Shown here one piece after another: positions 16,401 through 28,400 of a stretch of DNA of 64,000 bases (positions are counted from its first letter, which is position 1; each line of letters opens with the position of its first letter). Source of the stretch: Dryobates pubescens (lineage: Eukaryota > Chordata > Aves > Piciformes > Picidae); contig NC_071627.1 of assembly GCF_014839835.1 (NCBI RefSeq), positions 18,222,001 through 18,286,000 of the forward strand. Direction: 5' to 3'. The notes beneath the pieces are model-generated. The model saw nothing but the letters and a program-made list of their open reading frames with translations, did no database searches and was not told the origin of the DNA. The translations under genes and the position numbers were made by a program.

Positions 16401-19400
16401 GCCCCGTCTTTTCGTGTGGTGCCTGTTGTAAATGTTGTGTCTCTGTGCACAGAGCAGGCCCTGGCAGCCCTGGAAAGTTTGGTTTGCTCAAATAAATCAC
16501 ATCTGTGCCCTGGAAAAGAGCTGCAGATGAGAGCGTCAGGGTTGACCTTCCAGCAAGTGCAAGAGTGATGAGGGGAAGATTGATGCCTAGAGAGAAGAGC
16601 TGGGGATTTGCAGAGCCTGCTAGGATTAAACTGCCCCTGTCTTAAACTGGAGTAGGTTTAGCACTGCTAGACAGGGCTTTGGGGGAGAGTGGGAGAGCTG
16701 TTACTTAACCTCCTCCAGCATATAATCCTGGTGTGATCCCACAGATTGTTTCCCACTCCCTTAGGTCTGAACTCCCCACAAGGTCAGCAGGGAGATGCTG
16801 CTGCAGACCCAGGCAGAGCAATTCAGGGTAGGAGAACTGGTGGCTTTTGGAAAACTGCAGAGAAGGGCGGTGTGCCAGGGCCCTGGAGGAGAGAGAATTT
16901 CACTTACTGAGCATGAGCTAGGCAGGCTCAGAAGAAGAGAGCATCCATCTTCTAGGAAAAGAGAATCTGGCTGTGTAGAAGCCTTTTGGAGCCACAGTGG
17001 CAGGTCTAAGAAATGAGGTATCAAAACCAGGCTGGGTGTGGAAGGGAAGGAGTTAGTCAAAACCAAAAACCCTTAGGTGCAACCCTGTGTATGGACTTGC
17101 TGAGTGTGACTGCTGCCTTGTGAGGCGATTCTTAAATCAGTGGAATGAGGAATGGGACAGGTATTAGGGCATGTAAAAGCTGTAATGTATTAGTGTTTCA
17201 GGAAACCACTTAATAGTATGTCTTGCAAAATCTTAGTTGGATAAATAATTCAATTTGGTTTAGGTACTAACATTCCTGGATTGAAATCCTGCTAAAAGAC
17301 CATCAGCAAAAGCTGGTGATGAGCAGAAAGGCTTGTTTGAGGGAGATGTAAAGCTGAGGCCAAGAGGATCAATATTAGGTCTGTGTGCATTTTAACATCC
17401 TCATTAATGATGTGTAAGAGGGAGCAAGTGGTGTATATACATTAATAACACCTGGAGATAACACTGAAGCTGGAGATGTCTTTGACAAAACTCAGCCTGG
17501 AGATGCAGTCCAAAGGACTTCCCAGGAGTCAATTACACTTGAAAATAAGCAATGTATCCACTTGCATTATAGTAGTGCAAACCCCGTGCCCCACCTTGAA
17601 ACCCCACTCCGGGCACAGGAGGTGGTTGGAGGCAGAATTGTGTGGCCAGCTTGCTGTGAGTCTCATGGACAGCAAAACCAGCTGCAGCTGCAGCCAGAGC
17701 TGTGTGAAGCCCCATCCTGGCCAGGCGTGGGTCTCTGCCTGAAATGCTGGGTTTGATTCTAATCCTACATGATTTAGAGAGACAAATTGGAGGGGGTCCA
17801 GTGCCAGCCTTCGGTAATGTGTACGCCCTCGCTTAAGCCGTTAGGACAGCAACTTGCATAAATGTGTGCCAATTAAGCCTGTGACCATTCTTGTTGCAGT
17901 TCCTGTGCTTAAAGCAGCAAGCACTTGAGTTGTTTGTGTGGGTATTATTCCAGGAGGCGTTGAAATGACAAATTTCTGAAGTATTCAAGCTTCAGAAATT
18001 AAACACATGTGGCAGCACAATGAGAGAGTAGCAGCAAGTGTAAATACAGCTGGCTCTCCTGTCCTTGGGGTGCATTAGTGTGTGTCCCCCAAAAGGCTTA
18101 GGATTCCAATTCTGGTCAGCTGAGGTTGTCTGGGCAGAGTAATAGATGCTGCCTGGCAGGAAGCAGTCCTGGCTTACAGGTGTGCCACGCTCAGTTATAA
18201 AAAGAATTTGTTTTTCTGTTTTGAGTGCTTCCAAATACTGCTGTTTTAGCAAGACCAAACAAATGCTTTCTGAATCATGGGCAGCAGGTGCAATGCATGG
18301 TGGTGACTGGCACGAAGTCTATTGTCTCTCCTACTTCGCTTGTTTATGTCAGTCTGTAACTTCTTGCTCCTTATGCTTGTCACATAGCTTTTAATAGTTA
18401 CAGAATGTGCTTGAATTAAGTTTGAAATTCAAATTTCACACAAATGGAGGCTTGTTCTTGAACCAATGTTTGTGTCTGAGTGGGGTGGGGGGAGCTGGTA
18501 GTATTTCTTACATGTTGTGTGCTCTCACTGCGTTTTTTTTTCCATTGCAGCAGGAGTCAAAGGAGGAAAGCGAATTGCAAAAGAAGAGATCAAAACAGCA
18601 GCTGGAGAGAGCGAAGTTTGCTGCTAAAAGGAAAATTGCACGTAGGTCTCAAGTGTGGGGCTGGGGAAGTAGATGGGTGCCGAGCAGCTACTGCTGTTTG
18701 TCTTAGATTATTTCCCCTGCAGAAAGGCTGTGATGTGGCTGGGGGTGCAGCTCTCGGAGAAAGCCCTTCTCAGGGGTAGAATTTGCCTTTCTGAATAGGC
18801 ACACTGTCACTTGTTTTCTCCCCAGGCGACGTGTGCGCAGACTGGAGCGCTTCCAAAATAAGTGTGCGAGGGTGTCGGTACCTCACCAGCTTTCAAAACT
18901 GGTTGGAGCCTATCTGAGAGCACTGTCAGTCACAAGCTGCTTTCCTGTTCAGGCCCCTCAGCTGCTGCCTTTCCCTGAAACGTCGTGAGGCCCTGACCCG
19001 GCAGTCGCAGCTCAGGAAAGATCTGAGTCGCAGCTGACAGTTCCCTGCAATCATCGGCTAGCAGCGCGGGGGCAGCCCGAGAAGCCAGCAGCGCTGGGCA
19101 TCATAAGGAAGGGTGTTAAGAGCCAGAGATTTGCTTTACGTCATTTTGCTGTTATATAAAGCATCGGTGCACCCACATCAACAATGCTGCGTGTGGTTCT
19201 GGTCTCCATGTCTTGAAGACACAGTTGAGCTAAGGGACATTGGTGAAGGGCAACCCAAGGCATGAAGGGGAGGGAGCAGCTACCTTAGGAGGAGCAACTG
19301 AGAAGCCTGCGGCTGCTGTGCTAGGCGAGGAAGGTGGGATCAGAGTTCACGCCAGAAAAGCAGTGCCTCAGCTGAACACAGAGCTGTTTACCAGCTCCTG

Positions 19401-22400
19401 CAGCCGGGGTGCAGTTGGTGGAAATAGCAGGGGATAGATAGGTTTAGAATAGGTGTGGGAAAGTAATGCTTCACACAGCATGTGGTGAACTGCTGGAAGT
19501 TTGTGTTACAGAAGTTTGTGGAGGGGTCAGTACCAGCAGCTTGAATAAGGGATTAAATGTATTGGCGGACAGTAGGCCTGTAAAGAGATGCTCAAGGGAA
19601 CAGGCTGGGATATTCCCAGTCATACTCTGCTAACAGTGTTTCAGCATGCTGAGGATGTAAAAGCAGAAGGCGCTGCTGAGTGTGGCCAGGCTTGCCCGTA
19701 CGGCACCATGTGTCAGAGTGGCCAGACAGGTGGGACTCTGCTTTGCCTCAGCGGGTCTGTGCCCGCAGTGTTGTGCTCTGCAAGGCCATGTGGCCCATCC
19801 AGCATCTTAAATTAATTTTAAAATTAACATTTTAATATGGGAGAGATGCTGTCTCCTGCAAAACCCAAAGCAATCACTGAACAAAATGGAGCATGCCACT
19901 GCTCTGCAAGCAGCAGCAGCAGCAGCAGTTGGGCCTGTCAGTCCTCAGAGGGCTCGTGTGAATTAAATGGTTTTTAATAGAGGCCTAAGGCCATAGCATG
20001 AAACAGCCTGGCTCTTTGTGGGAGTTGAAACCCACTGTGCGTGTCCTGTGTCGAACAAGTGAGACAGCAGAGTCAGAGATGGGGGAAGAGCTTTTCTTTA
20101 AATTTTCATTTTTTCTTTTCTTCTTCCTCTCCCAAAAGAAACAGAACACCAAATAAAAGCTGAAACCCCCCCCTTGGAGATGCTGTTAAAGATGTGAGTT
20201 GCTGAAGTTGGATGTCCTTGCATTCGGTGCATCAGGCTTTGGGAGCTGGTGCCGTGTGAAAGGTGTTCAGGGTGCTCCAGCAAATCTGCATGAGACAGGG
20301 CTGGCTCTCTAGCCGTTGTATAAGGAGGAGTTTTGCTGTGTTTCTAGATGTTGAATTTCTTGATAATAGTTTTTCTTTTCCTGGGGCAAAAGCTGCCTTT
20401 ATTTTTTTTCCCCCAGTGTGAACGTCTGCCTCCTGGAAGCGCAGGAGGCTGGGGGGGTGCCTGGCGCCACTCGGTCGCTTGTTTAAGCATGTGTGGTAGT
20501 GGGGCTGTTCTCTCATTTATGGGAACCTATAATTAGACTTTTGGTGTTTGCTTTTGGGCAAATTAAGATTTGAAGTAGTAATTATTTTTCCCAGTGTCTT
20601 TAAATATACTCTGCGAATTGCGAGGCGAATTGCTCTTTTGTGACGATTCGGTGCTTCTGGGTAGAGCAAGTTCTTCCTCCTCAAAACTGGAACATTTCAG
20701 ATATTTGCAGGCTCTGGTTCTATAGCACAGCCTTCCCTTTCTGCTTTGTTGTGGTTTTATTCATTTTAACCTAGAGCCATAACTAAAATACATCTGTGAC
20801 GTTTCATCCCGACAGGATAAATGGAAACACAAACCCTAAAGAAGTCTCCCTCTGTTTTTCCAGAGGAAGGCAGTGCTTTGAAGCCCATTTGAGTGTTTTC
20901 ACTTTGGATGGGTGGAAATACTGAGATCCTGCATTTCCATTATTTTCAAGTAAATCTCTTATTAGTTAGTGTTAGAACCACAACTAGTGGGGTATTGCAT
21001 CTAATTCACTTTGCAAATGTCAAAACGAAACATAAATCGCTTAGCAAATTGCCATATTAGCATTTAAAAAGGCTCCAAAAGGGTTTAATTCCTTTAGGGC
21101 TGCAGTGTCTTAAAACCAGTTTCTCCCTGACCCCTCCTTCCCATCTGTGGGTTTGTTGGACTCCTTGGTCCCTGGAGAGGCTCTGGGATTTCATGGTACG
21201 TTGGGATGGACGTGTGGCAAGTGGATTTTGGAGCGTGACGTGCAGAATCCTCAGCCGGAGGTGCTGGTGGTTCCCCAGCCAGCAGCGGGAATGGGTGACG
21301 TGTGTGAACTGGGTGTAAAGCAGCCTGTCTGTCCGGGCAGAGGGTAGTCGTTCCTCCACGGTTTGTGGGAGACCCTGCCTTACTGGTCTGGCCTTGGGAG
21401 CACGGCTGGCCTCTGCTGCAGGCTCCTGGAGCGCTCCTGAGCTCTGTTGGCACACGCCGGTTGGGGGCGAACACAACACTCTGGATTTCTAATCATCCTG
21501 AATTATGACCGGTGCAATCAACATCGAGTTTAATAAAACACATGGTGCTGAGAAATGATCAGGCATGGGGCACAAAATACCATCAGCTTCAGACTGCTCA
21601 GCTTAAAGCAGGTCAGGTCTCCTGGAAGGCATGAGCAGAACTGCTCTTCGCTCTCCCCACCGTAATGTCAGGTGGATTTAAACTCTAGATTTCCCCTGTC
21701 TCCAGAGCACCTACTCAACTGGAACGTGCACTAAGTGCATCTTGTTTGTCGCTGGTTTCTTTGCCAGAGGCAGCATTTGTCTGGCACATTCCCTGTCCCC
21801 AGAGGGGAAATTGCTGTGCCAGGGAGGGAGAAGAAAACAAAATGTACAGTAGTAACTCGCCAAAAAATGTTGCTTTTTATTAAGCTTCATGGATGTTGAT
21901 AGCCTGAACTGGTGAGCACTCAAGCCCCCGTTTCAATTTAAGCACGTGGAGAGGCTTGTGTTGCGGGGCCCTCACCACGTGCACCCTTTTTTTGGCACGT
22001 GTCAGAGTGTGCAGGATCTGGCCTGACTGCTGTGATGATTTGGGCAGGGAAACAAATCAGCTGGCTCTTACTGAATGCTTGGGAGGTGTTTGGTGTTGTG
22101 GAATTGCTGGGTTCCTGGCGTTCCCGGGATCAGGAGGCTTCTTCATACACTGGGCTGTCATGTGCATTCCATTAAAGCATGCTTTTTATTTTTTTTCCCT
22201 TTCCCATGGTCCCTCCTGGCTGTAGCATCATAGAGTGACTTTGTCCAAGGACAAAAGATCCCCATGAGCCCTGAGTGTATTGCAGTCTGCCTTCACTTCA
22301 GCCTCCTTCTTAGTTTTTAACGAAATGAAAAAAAACCCACAACTACCCAAACCAAAACTAAGGCTAAGTGCTGATCTAGTAGGACCTGTAAAGGAATCTG

Positions 22401-25400
22401 CTGCTGGTAATCAGAACAGTCCAAAACTGCTTCAAATCTGCTTGAGTCAGGGAGAACCAGCCTGCCACCAGCAACGAGCTGGGGGAAGGGCAGAGCAAAG
22501 CCAAGGCTGGTGCCCTGTTGGATGCACCTCAGTGCAGAAGTGCCATGGTGCACACAGGCTGCGCTCTGTCCAGTGAATCCCAGGCTGCTTCAGGGGAGCC
22601 TGCACTGCTGTATTTTAGTGGCTGCTGATAGGAAGAGGATGGGTTAGAAAATGGGAGCCTGCAACTTCTGAACACGTCTTTATCCAGGGCAACGTCTGCC
22701 TGGGAAAGGGGCTGCAGCGAGGGCACGTTTTGTGCTTGGGCAGCCTTGCTGCTCAGCCACATCTCCTGCGGCTCCTCTCACCCAGCGGAGAGCAAACCTC
22801 TCGGTTCATGCTTGAGATGGTGCAGGATTCAGCCTGCAGGAGGAGGGAGGGGGTTTTGAGGGAAATCTGTCAATTTGTTTTGAGTGAGAAGATGTATTTT
22901 TCAGCTCCTGAGAGTGCTGTTGAGTTGTTTTCCAAGCTGCACTCCGTTCTGCAGGCATTGTGTATTTTAAGCATAGTGGAAGCGTTGGTTTGAATCTAAG
23001 CAAATAAGTGTTTTCCAAAGTAACTAACTGCTTTGTTTCTAAATAGCCTCTCTTGGCTTCTGGTTTGTTCCGAGAGAGGAGTATTTCAGGAAGAAATTTT
23101 CTGCTGAAATAGCAGTTACCACTGTAGAAAACCTGTTTCCCATGCATCACTGACTTAGTGATGCAGTGGAGTGGTGATGTGAGCAGAAGGGGGATGTATG
23201 CCTGTGAAAGATCCTCCATAATACCACCAAGCAAGTAACATTATCCTCCACAGAGCTTTCCACCTGCGGCTCGGGGTGAACAACGTGTAGCTCTTTTTCT
23301 CTCGGGTAGGTCTCCTGTGGCATTGCAGATGTCTGTGTGTCAGAAGGCGGCGATCTCAGTGCTGTTTGGCTGGTTAATAAGCCTGTTAAAAAAGATGTGT
23401 TCTTTATCCTGCCTTGCTGCTGAACCCATCCAGTATGAAAATGAGCACACTTTGGGAAATCTGTCCTTTTCCTCTCCCCTTGAGCACGTGTTCTGCAGCT
23501 GCAGAGCGTGTTGTCGGATGAGGGCAGCTAAAATGACCTGTTGCAGTTAATAAACCCAGAGAGCTGGAGTTTAGGTTGTTGGAGAAACCCAAGTGAAGTC
23601 CTTGACTTGGGTTGCCTTTTTCATTTTGTGTTGCCTGCCCTGGTTTTTGGTGACACCTTTTAAAGAAAGCTGAGGTGTAGATGTTTTGCTCTTCATTCCT
23701 CTTGCAGAGCTGGCACCCTTGGGCATTTCTTCCACTGTGATGGGTGTCTGTTGGGCATTTCCATACACCTGCAGCTGTGGCTTGACATTATCTTTTTTTT
23801 TGTCTGCTGCAGAGATGACTGAAGAGGAACAGTTTGCCCTGGCCCTGAAAATGAGTGAGCAAGAAGCCAGACAAGTGAACTGTCAGGAAGAGGAAGAGGA
23901 GGAGCTCTTGAGGAAGGCCATTGCTGAGAGCCTTAATGTAAGTATGCTTCTGTGAAGAGGCTTACTAGGGTTCTTCAGCAGCATTGCTTTCTGTGCTTGC
24001 TTTGCCACTCTGCACAAAAGAAGGTTTTAGTGGAGGCCCAGCTATTTCCAGCACAAGCTGGAGCTACAGCAGTTGCAAAGTACTTGTTTTGTACCATTCC
24101 TAGTATGAGAGACATAGGAGATCTAACCTTAGCTGTTCCCTGTTTTGAGGTACACAGTTCCGATTTGAGGGGGTTGTCTGCTGTCCAGGTGATGGCTGCC
24201 AGTGTGCTGGGGGAGCCCTTGGTATGCTCTATTGATAGAGAGCACGTGTCTTGGAGATTCAACCTTTTGTTTTTCAGAGCTGTCAGCCCTCAAACTCTTC
24301 TGATGCAACCCCTCAACTGTCTGAAGAAGCACTGGGCATGCAAGGCCAAAGACAGCCTGCTGAGAAGGAAGGCTCTGAGATCCTGGGAGGTCTGGCACTT
24401 TGCCCTGACACCCCTCACTCCAAGTGCAGCTCCCACTCACAGAGCAGCAGAATTGATGGGAGTGGACAGATGGATGTCGCCCGGAGCCCCCTGGTAGTGT
24501 TGAGGAGGTTAAGCCAGGAAATCGTTGAGAGCTCGCTAGTATCCAGCATAATCGTGTCTCCGGGGAAGGGCCAGCCTGTGACAAGGTCAAGTGAAAATCC
24601 TTCCTCACCAGCAAAAAGTGATTCTAGTAACATGTTACCCGGCACTCTTGGAGAGGACCTCATCTCTTTGAGTCCTGTCTTTGGCAGAGTGTCTTCAGGC
24701 TCCTGGCGACTGACACCTCGGAGACTGTTCAGAAGCCCCTCCAGCTCTTCTGAAGCCACGAGCCACGAACCAAAAGAGCAGCCCCTGCCCTGCACTGACC
24801 ATTCTGCAGGAGAGGCTGTTAGTGGTAGCTCAGCCACGCTCTGGAAGAGCCAGGCCATGGAACAGTGTGGCAGCCCCAGGAGGAGTGGTGGGGGAGCAGG
24901 TATCAAGCACACCTCGCAGCCCAGGCACACCACCAAAGCCTCTGCTTCCACAGAGCGAGCAGAGCAGGATGAAGTGCCCGATGGTACCCCTAAGCTTTGT
25001 GTACTAAATGTGGCAGAGGAGAAGCACAAGCAGGAGGAGGTGAGAGACACAGTGCATTATTACTGGGGGATCCCCTTCTGCCCCAAAGGGGTGGACCCGA
25101 ACCAGTACACCAAAGTCATCTTGTGCCAGCTGGAGGTTTACCAGAAGAGCCTGAAGCAGGCTCAGAGGCAGCTGTTGCATAAGAAGGAATTTGGTAACCC
25201 AGTTGTGCCCAGTTCTTCCTTGAGCCAAAACGAGCTTGGGAGAGAAGAGCAGATAAACAGGGAGAATGGGGTTGCTGATGATACAGAAGATGGCGACCCA
25301 GATGGGCAGAAGGACTCTGAGAGCCCAACCTGGCTCCTCCCTTCAAAGAGGAGGGAGGCAGAGAGTCCAGGGCACAGCATGGAAGAAGAGAAGAGCTCTA

Positions 25401-28400
25401 CTTCTGATGATGAACCAACCACCAGCTACTGCCAGGTAAGAGTTTCACCACTGAGCAGAGGTTGATCAGTCCTCCTCTTCTGTCCATTTTAGGGACCATT
25501 CCCTTCTGCAAAGCAGGCACTGCTGTTTAATGCACCTCTTACATTTAGAGAGGAAGTCCACACAGCATACTGTGAAAGGGAGTGGAAAAGCTTAGATGCT
25601 GATCCCCAGCTCACAAATGGTGGGGGCCATCATGCAGCCTGGCAGTCGTCCATTAATGCACCACTGAGATAAAGACTTCCAGCTGACTTGTCCTTCTCAA
25701 GAAGGGTGTAGCCTGGCAGTGTGTCAGGGTAGCAGGTACCGAGATGATGCTGACAGCCACCACCAGCTTATACAGCCGTGGACATGTGGGAAGCTGTGTT
25801 CTCCTTTGCAGACAGAAACGTGGCTTTTGTTCTCGCAGTGCAGCCTCTCCTTTTCGTACCTACGTGGTCGCCCGCATTCATACGTGCTTCTCCCTTGCAA
25901 GTGCTCTTTTCCCGTGTGGTCCTGCAGTTGTGGCTGGGAGAAGCTCTGCATGCTCACAGACCTCTTCTGCCTGCCTGGGGTGATCTGTCATCGCGGCGTG
26001 CTCGTCGTCCTTGCTCTGGTGGTTGGGCACCTTCTCCCCGGCTTGCTCGCTGGGGCTGCTAGACGCTAGGTGTCAGCCTCTGTCTCCATCAGAGCTCTCT
26101 TGGTGGAGCGGAAGGCAGCTTTCTGTCACTGCTAAGTTTAAACAGATTGCTAGTCAGATGAAGTATTTATTACTGCTGTATTTTAGGTTTGTGTCAGCCT
26201 TTTCCAACCCTCATTTTTCATAATGACTTCACTCCCGGATCATTGTATAACTTTATCTTCTCTATGACTGAAGCCTCGACTCTGTTGTTCCTGTTTTCAA
26301 GTGTATTTGATCATTTACCCTGGTGTTAGAAAGATACTTAACTTGTTTTGTGATATTTATATTCTGTCTTGTAATATTGAACACTTAGGAAAAACGTCAT
26401 GTCTGCATTTTCTGCTTGCAGAAAGAGCAGAGCAGTCTGTGCTGAAATGTGACTTTTCATGAGAGTGCTTTGGCTTGGGTTTAGCAGATACAGATTTAAA
26501 CAAGCCTTAGAGGTGACCTGCAGAGGGGGAGAAACCAACTTGTGCCCTTTTTCTTTTCTATAGGGTAGATACAAAGGACTTGAAAGGTCCTTAAGGCAAA
26601 CTGCTTTCTTTCCTTCTTCTGTGTCTTTTCCTTTGGAAAAGGAGATGTCATTAATCTGGAAGGTTGGGGTGACTGTGGAGGTGTACACTAAAGCCCTTGG
26701 AACGCTGCAGCAGCTGGGAGCTGTTAATCAGTATGGAAAATTGTGGGGTATTTTTTGTATATTACCCTTTTAATGCTAATGCCTAATTAATTCTTGGGGA
26801 GAAAAGAGGTTTGAGCAGTGCTGAGTGGGAACTTGTAATGTGCTCATCCTGACCACAAGAGCTCTCTCAAAGAGCTTGTATGTAGAGGTTCTCCTTCTGG
26901 TATTTTTAAGGTGAATAAATAAATAAATAAATAAAGGAAGCAGTGGGGGGAAGCAAACTTTTAAGTATCAGCCCTAGCCCCAAATTTGCCAGTCTTCTAT
27001 TTACTTGAGAGAAAATAATTTCTAAATGCCTTTTCATCTGCCTCACCACATCCAGCTTGAGAGGCTGCTCCCTCCTCCTGCCTCTCCGTGCAGCCGCGCT
27101 GAGGCCAGCGCTAGTGATTTACTTGCAGGATCAATATGTTTGATGTTTGCTTCTGCCTCCTCTCCATTTTTTTCATTCTATCAAATACAATTTCTCCAGC
27201 AGTGACAAAGGAGGTGCCCAGAGAATCTGTGTCCCTGGTATACTGCATTGCTTGGAAAACCCTGCTGCCTCTACTGCCTTGAGGCTCCCCTAGTGCCACT
27301 TGGGCTACTTTGCTGGTGGTGCTGGTGGAGATTTTGAGCTGTACCAAGGCTGGGAATCATCCACAGGGACTCAAAACTGTCCTTGAAAAATCTTTGTGCT
27401 GTGTGTTGAGCCAGCGAAATGAAGCTGTAAATGATGTCCTTGAGGGAGCCTGCCTGTAGCCCTCTTTCAAAACACTTACCTGGAGTGGGCAGAGACCTTC
27501 CACCCTGGCAGTGGCCAACCGCTGCAACTGCCACCCACAGCCAAGGGACAACTGCACAGAGCAAATCCTGGTTGTCAGGAGATCTCATAGCCTGTGAACC
27601 TGCACTAACGAACTTCAATGCTAATAGAATCAATTTCTTCATAGCCTTTCAAATAAGGTTAGAGGACTCTTGGTCTTTAAAAGATTCAGAGGGAAAAGGC
27701 CCAGTTCTGGAGAATTAGAGTCTGGTGACCTGAATTAGTGCCAAAGCCTATAACATATGTACTAGGAAAAATGGAAACATGGCCCAGTATTCATCACCAG
27801 GGCAGAGACATTGTTATAATATGCACAGCTCAAGAAAAAAGGAAATAAAAATAAAGGAGGATGTGTGGTATTTTATTTCTCCACAGCCTAACTCATCATT
27901 AACATAAAGAACAGCATAGATCAGACAAAATATTTGGGGGATGGAGTCACTTTAAGGAGATCTGAGAGGCAGCTTTGGTTTAGGGCTTGCTGGGGGGGGG
28001 TACATCAGCCATCCAGGAGTGAGCTGATTGAGGTTGAAATCTATGGTGGCAATCAAACTCAAAGAGTTTAATAGACTCGAGGAAGGAAGGAGGAGGAAAA
28101 CCCCTTGGATTTCTTTGAGAACTAGCATGAGAAATTGTGGGCCTGACAGCAAGGACTGCTAATAAACCATCGTAATTCCATCTGATTAGAGAATGGCAGG
28201 TGTAACCTGTACACTGAAAAAGAAGAAAGGGATCTGAGTGATGACTGGCATGTTAGCCTGACCTTGGCAGTGCATAAGGCTTTTGAACAATTTCTAAAGG
28301 AAAGAATAAGTGGAGTCGTAGGGCGAAATGAAAAATGGGATGAAATGCAACACAGATTTGCCAGCTGCAGCTTGTGCAGGTTAATCTGTTCCCTCTCTTT

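Larger units (their letters stand above)
10432..18550 (+). other. UIMC1 intron after coding exon 1
   Basis: An 8.1-kb intron with two CR1 copies (10927-11690 and 13998-14287), an old CR1 piece near 17340, a TTTC microsatellite at 12576-12590 and an A/C-rich low-complexity tract at 15357-15460. No other exon or RNA gene was recognised. Confidence 0.6.
18642..23812 (+). other. UIMC1 intron between coding exons 2 and 3
   Basis: A 5.2-kb intron. It holds an old CR1-like stretch (about 19170-19800), a CAG run at 19909-19929, and AT-rich unique sequence around 20540-21060. A CRE-like TTACGTCA at 19136 followed by TATATAAA at 19153 was noted. No exon was recognised. Confidence 0.5.
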
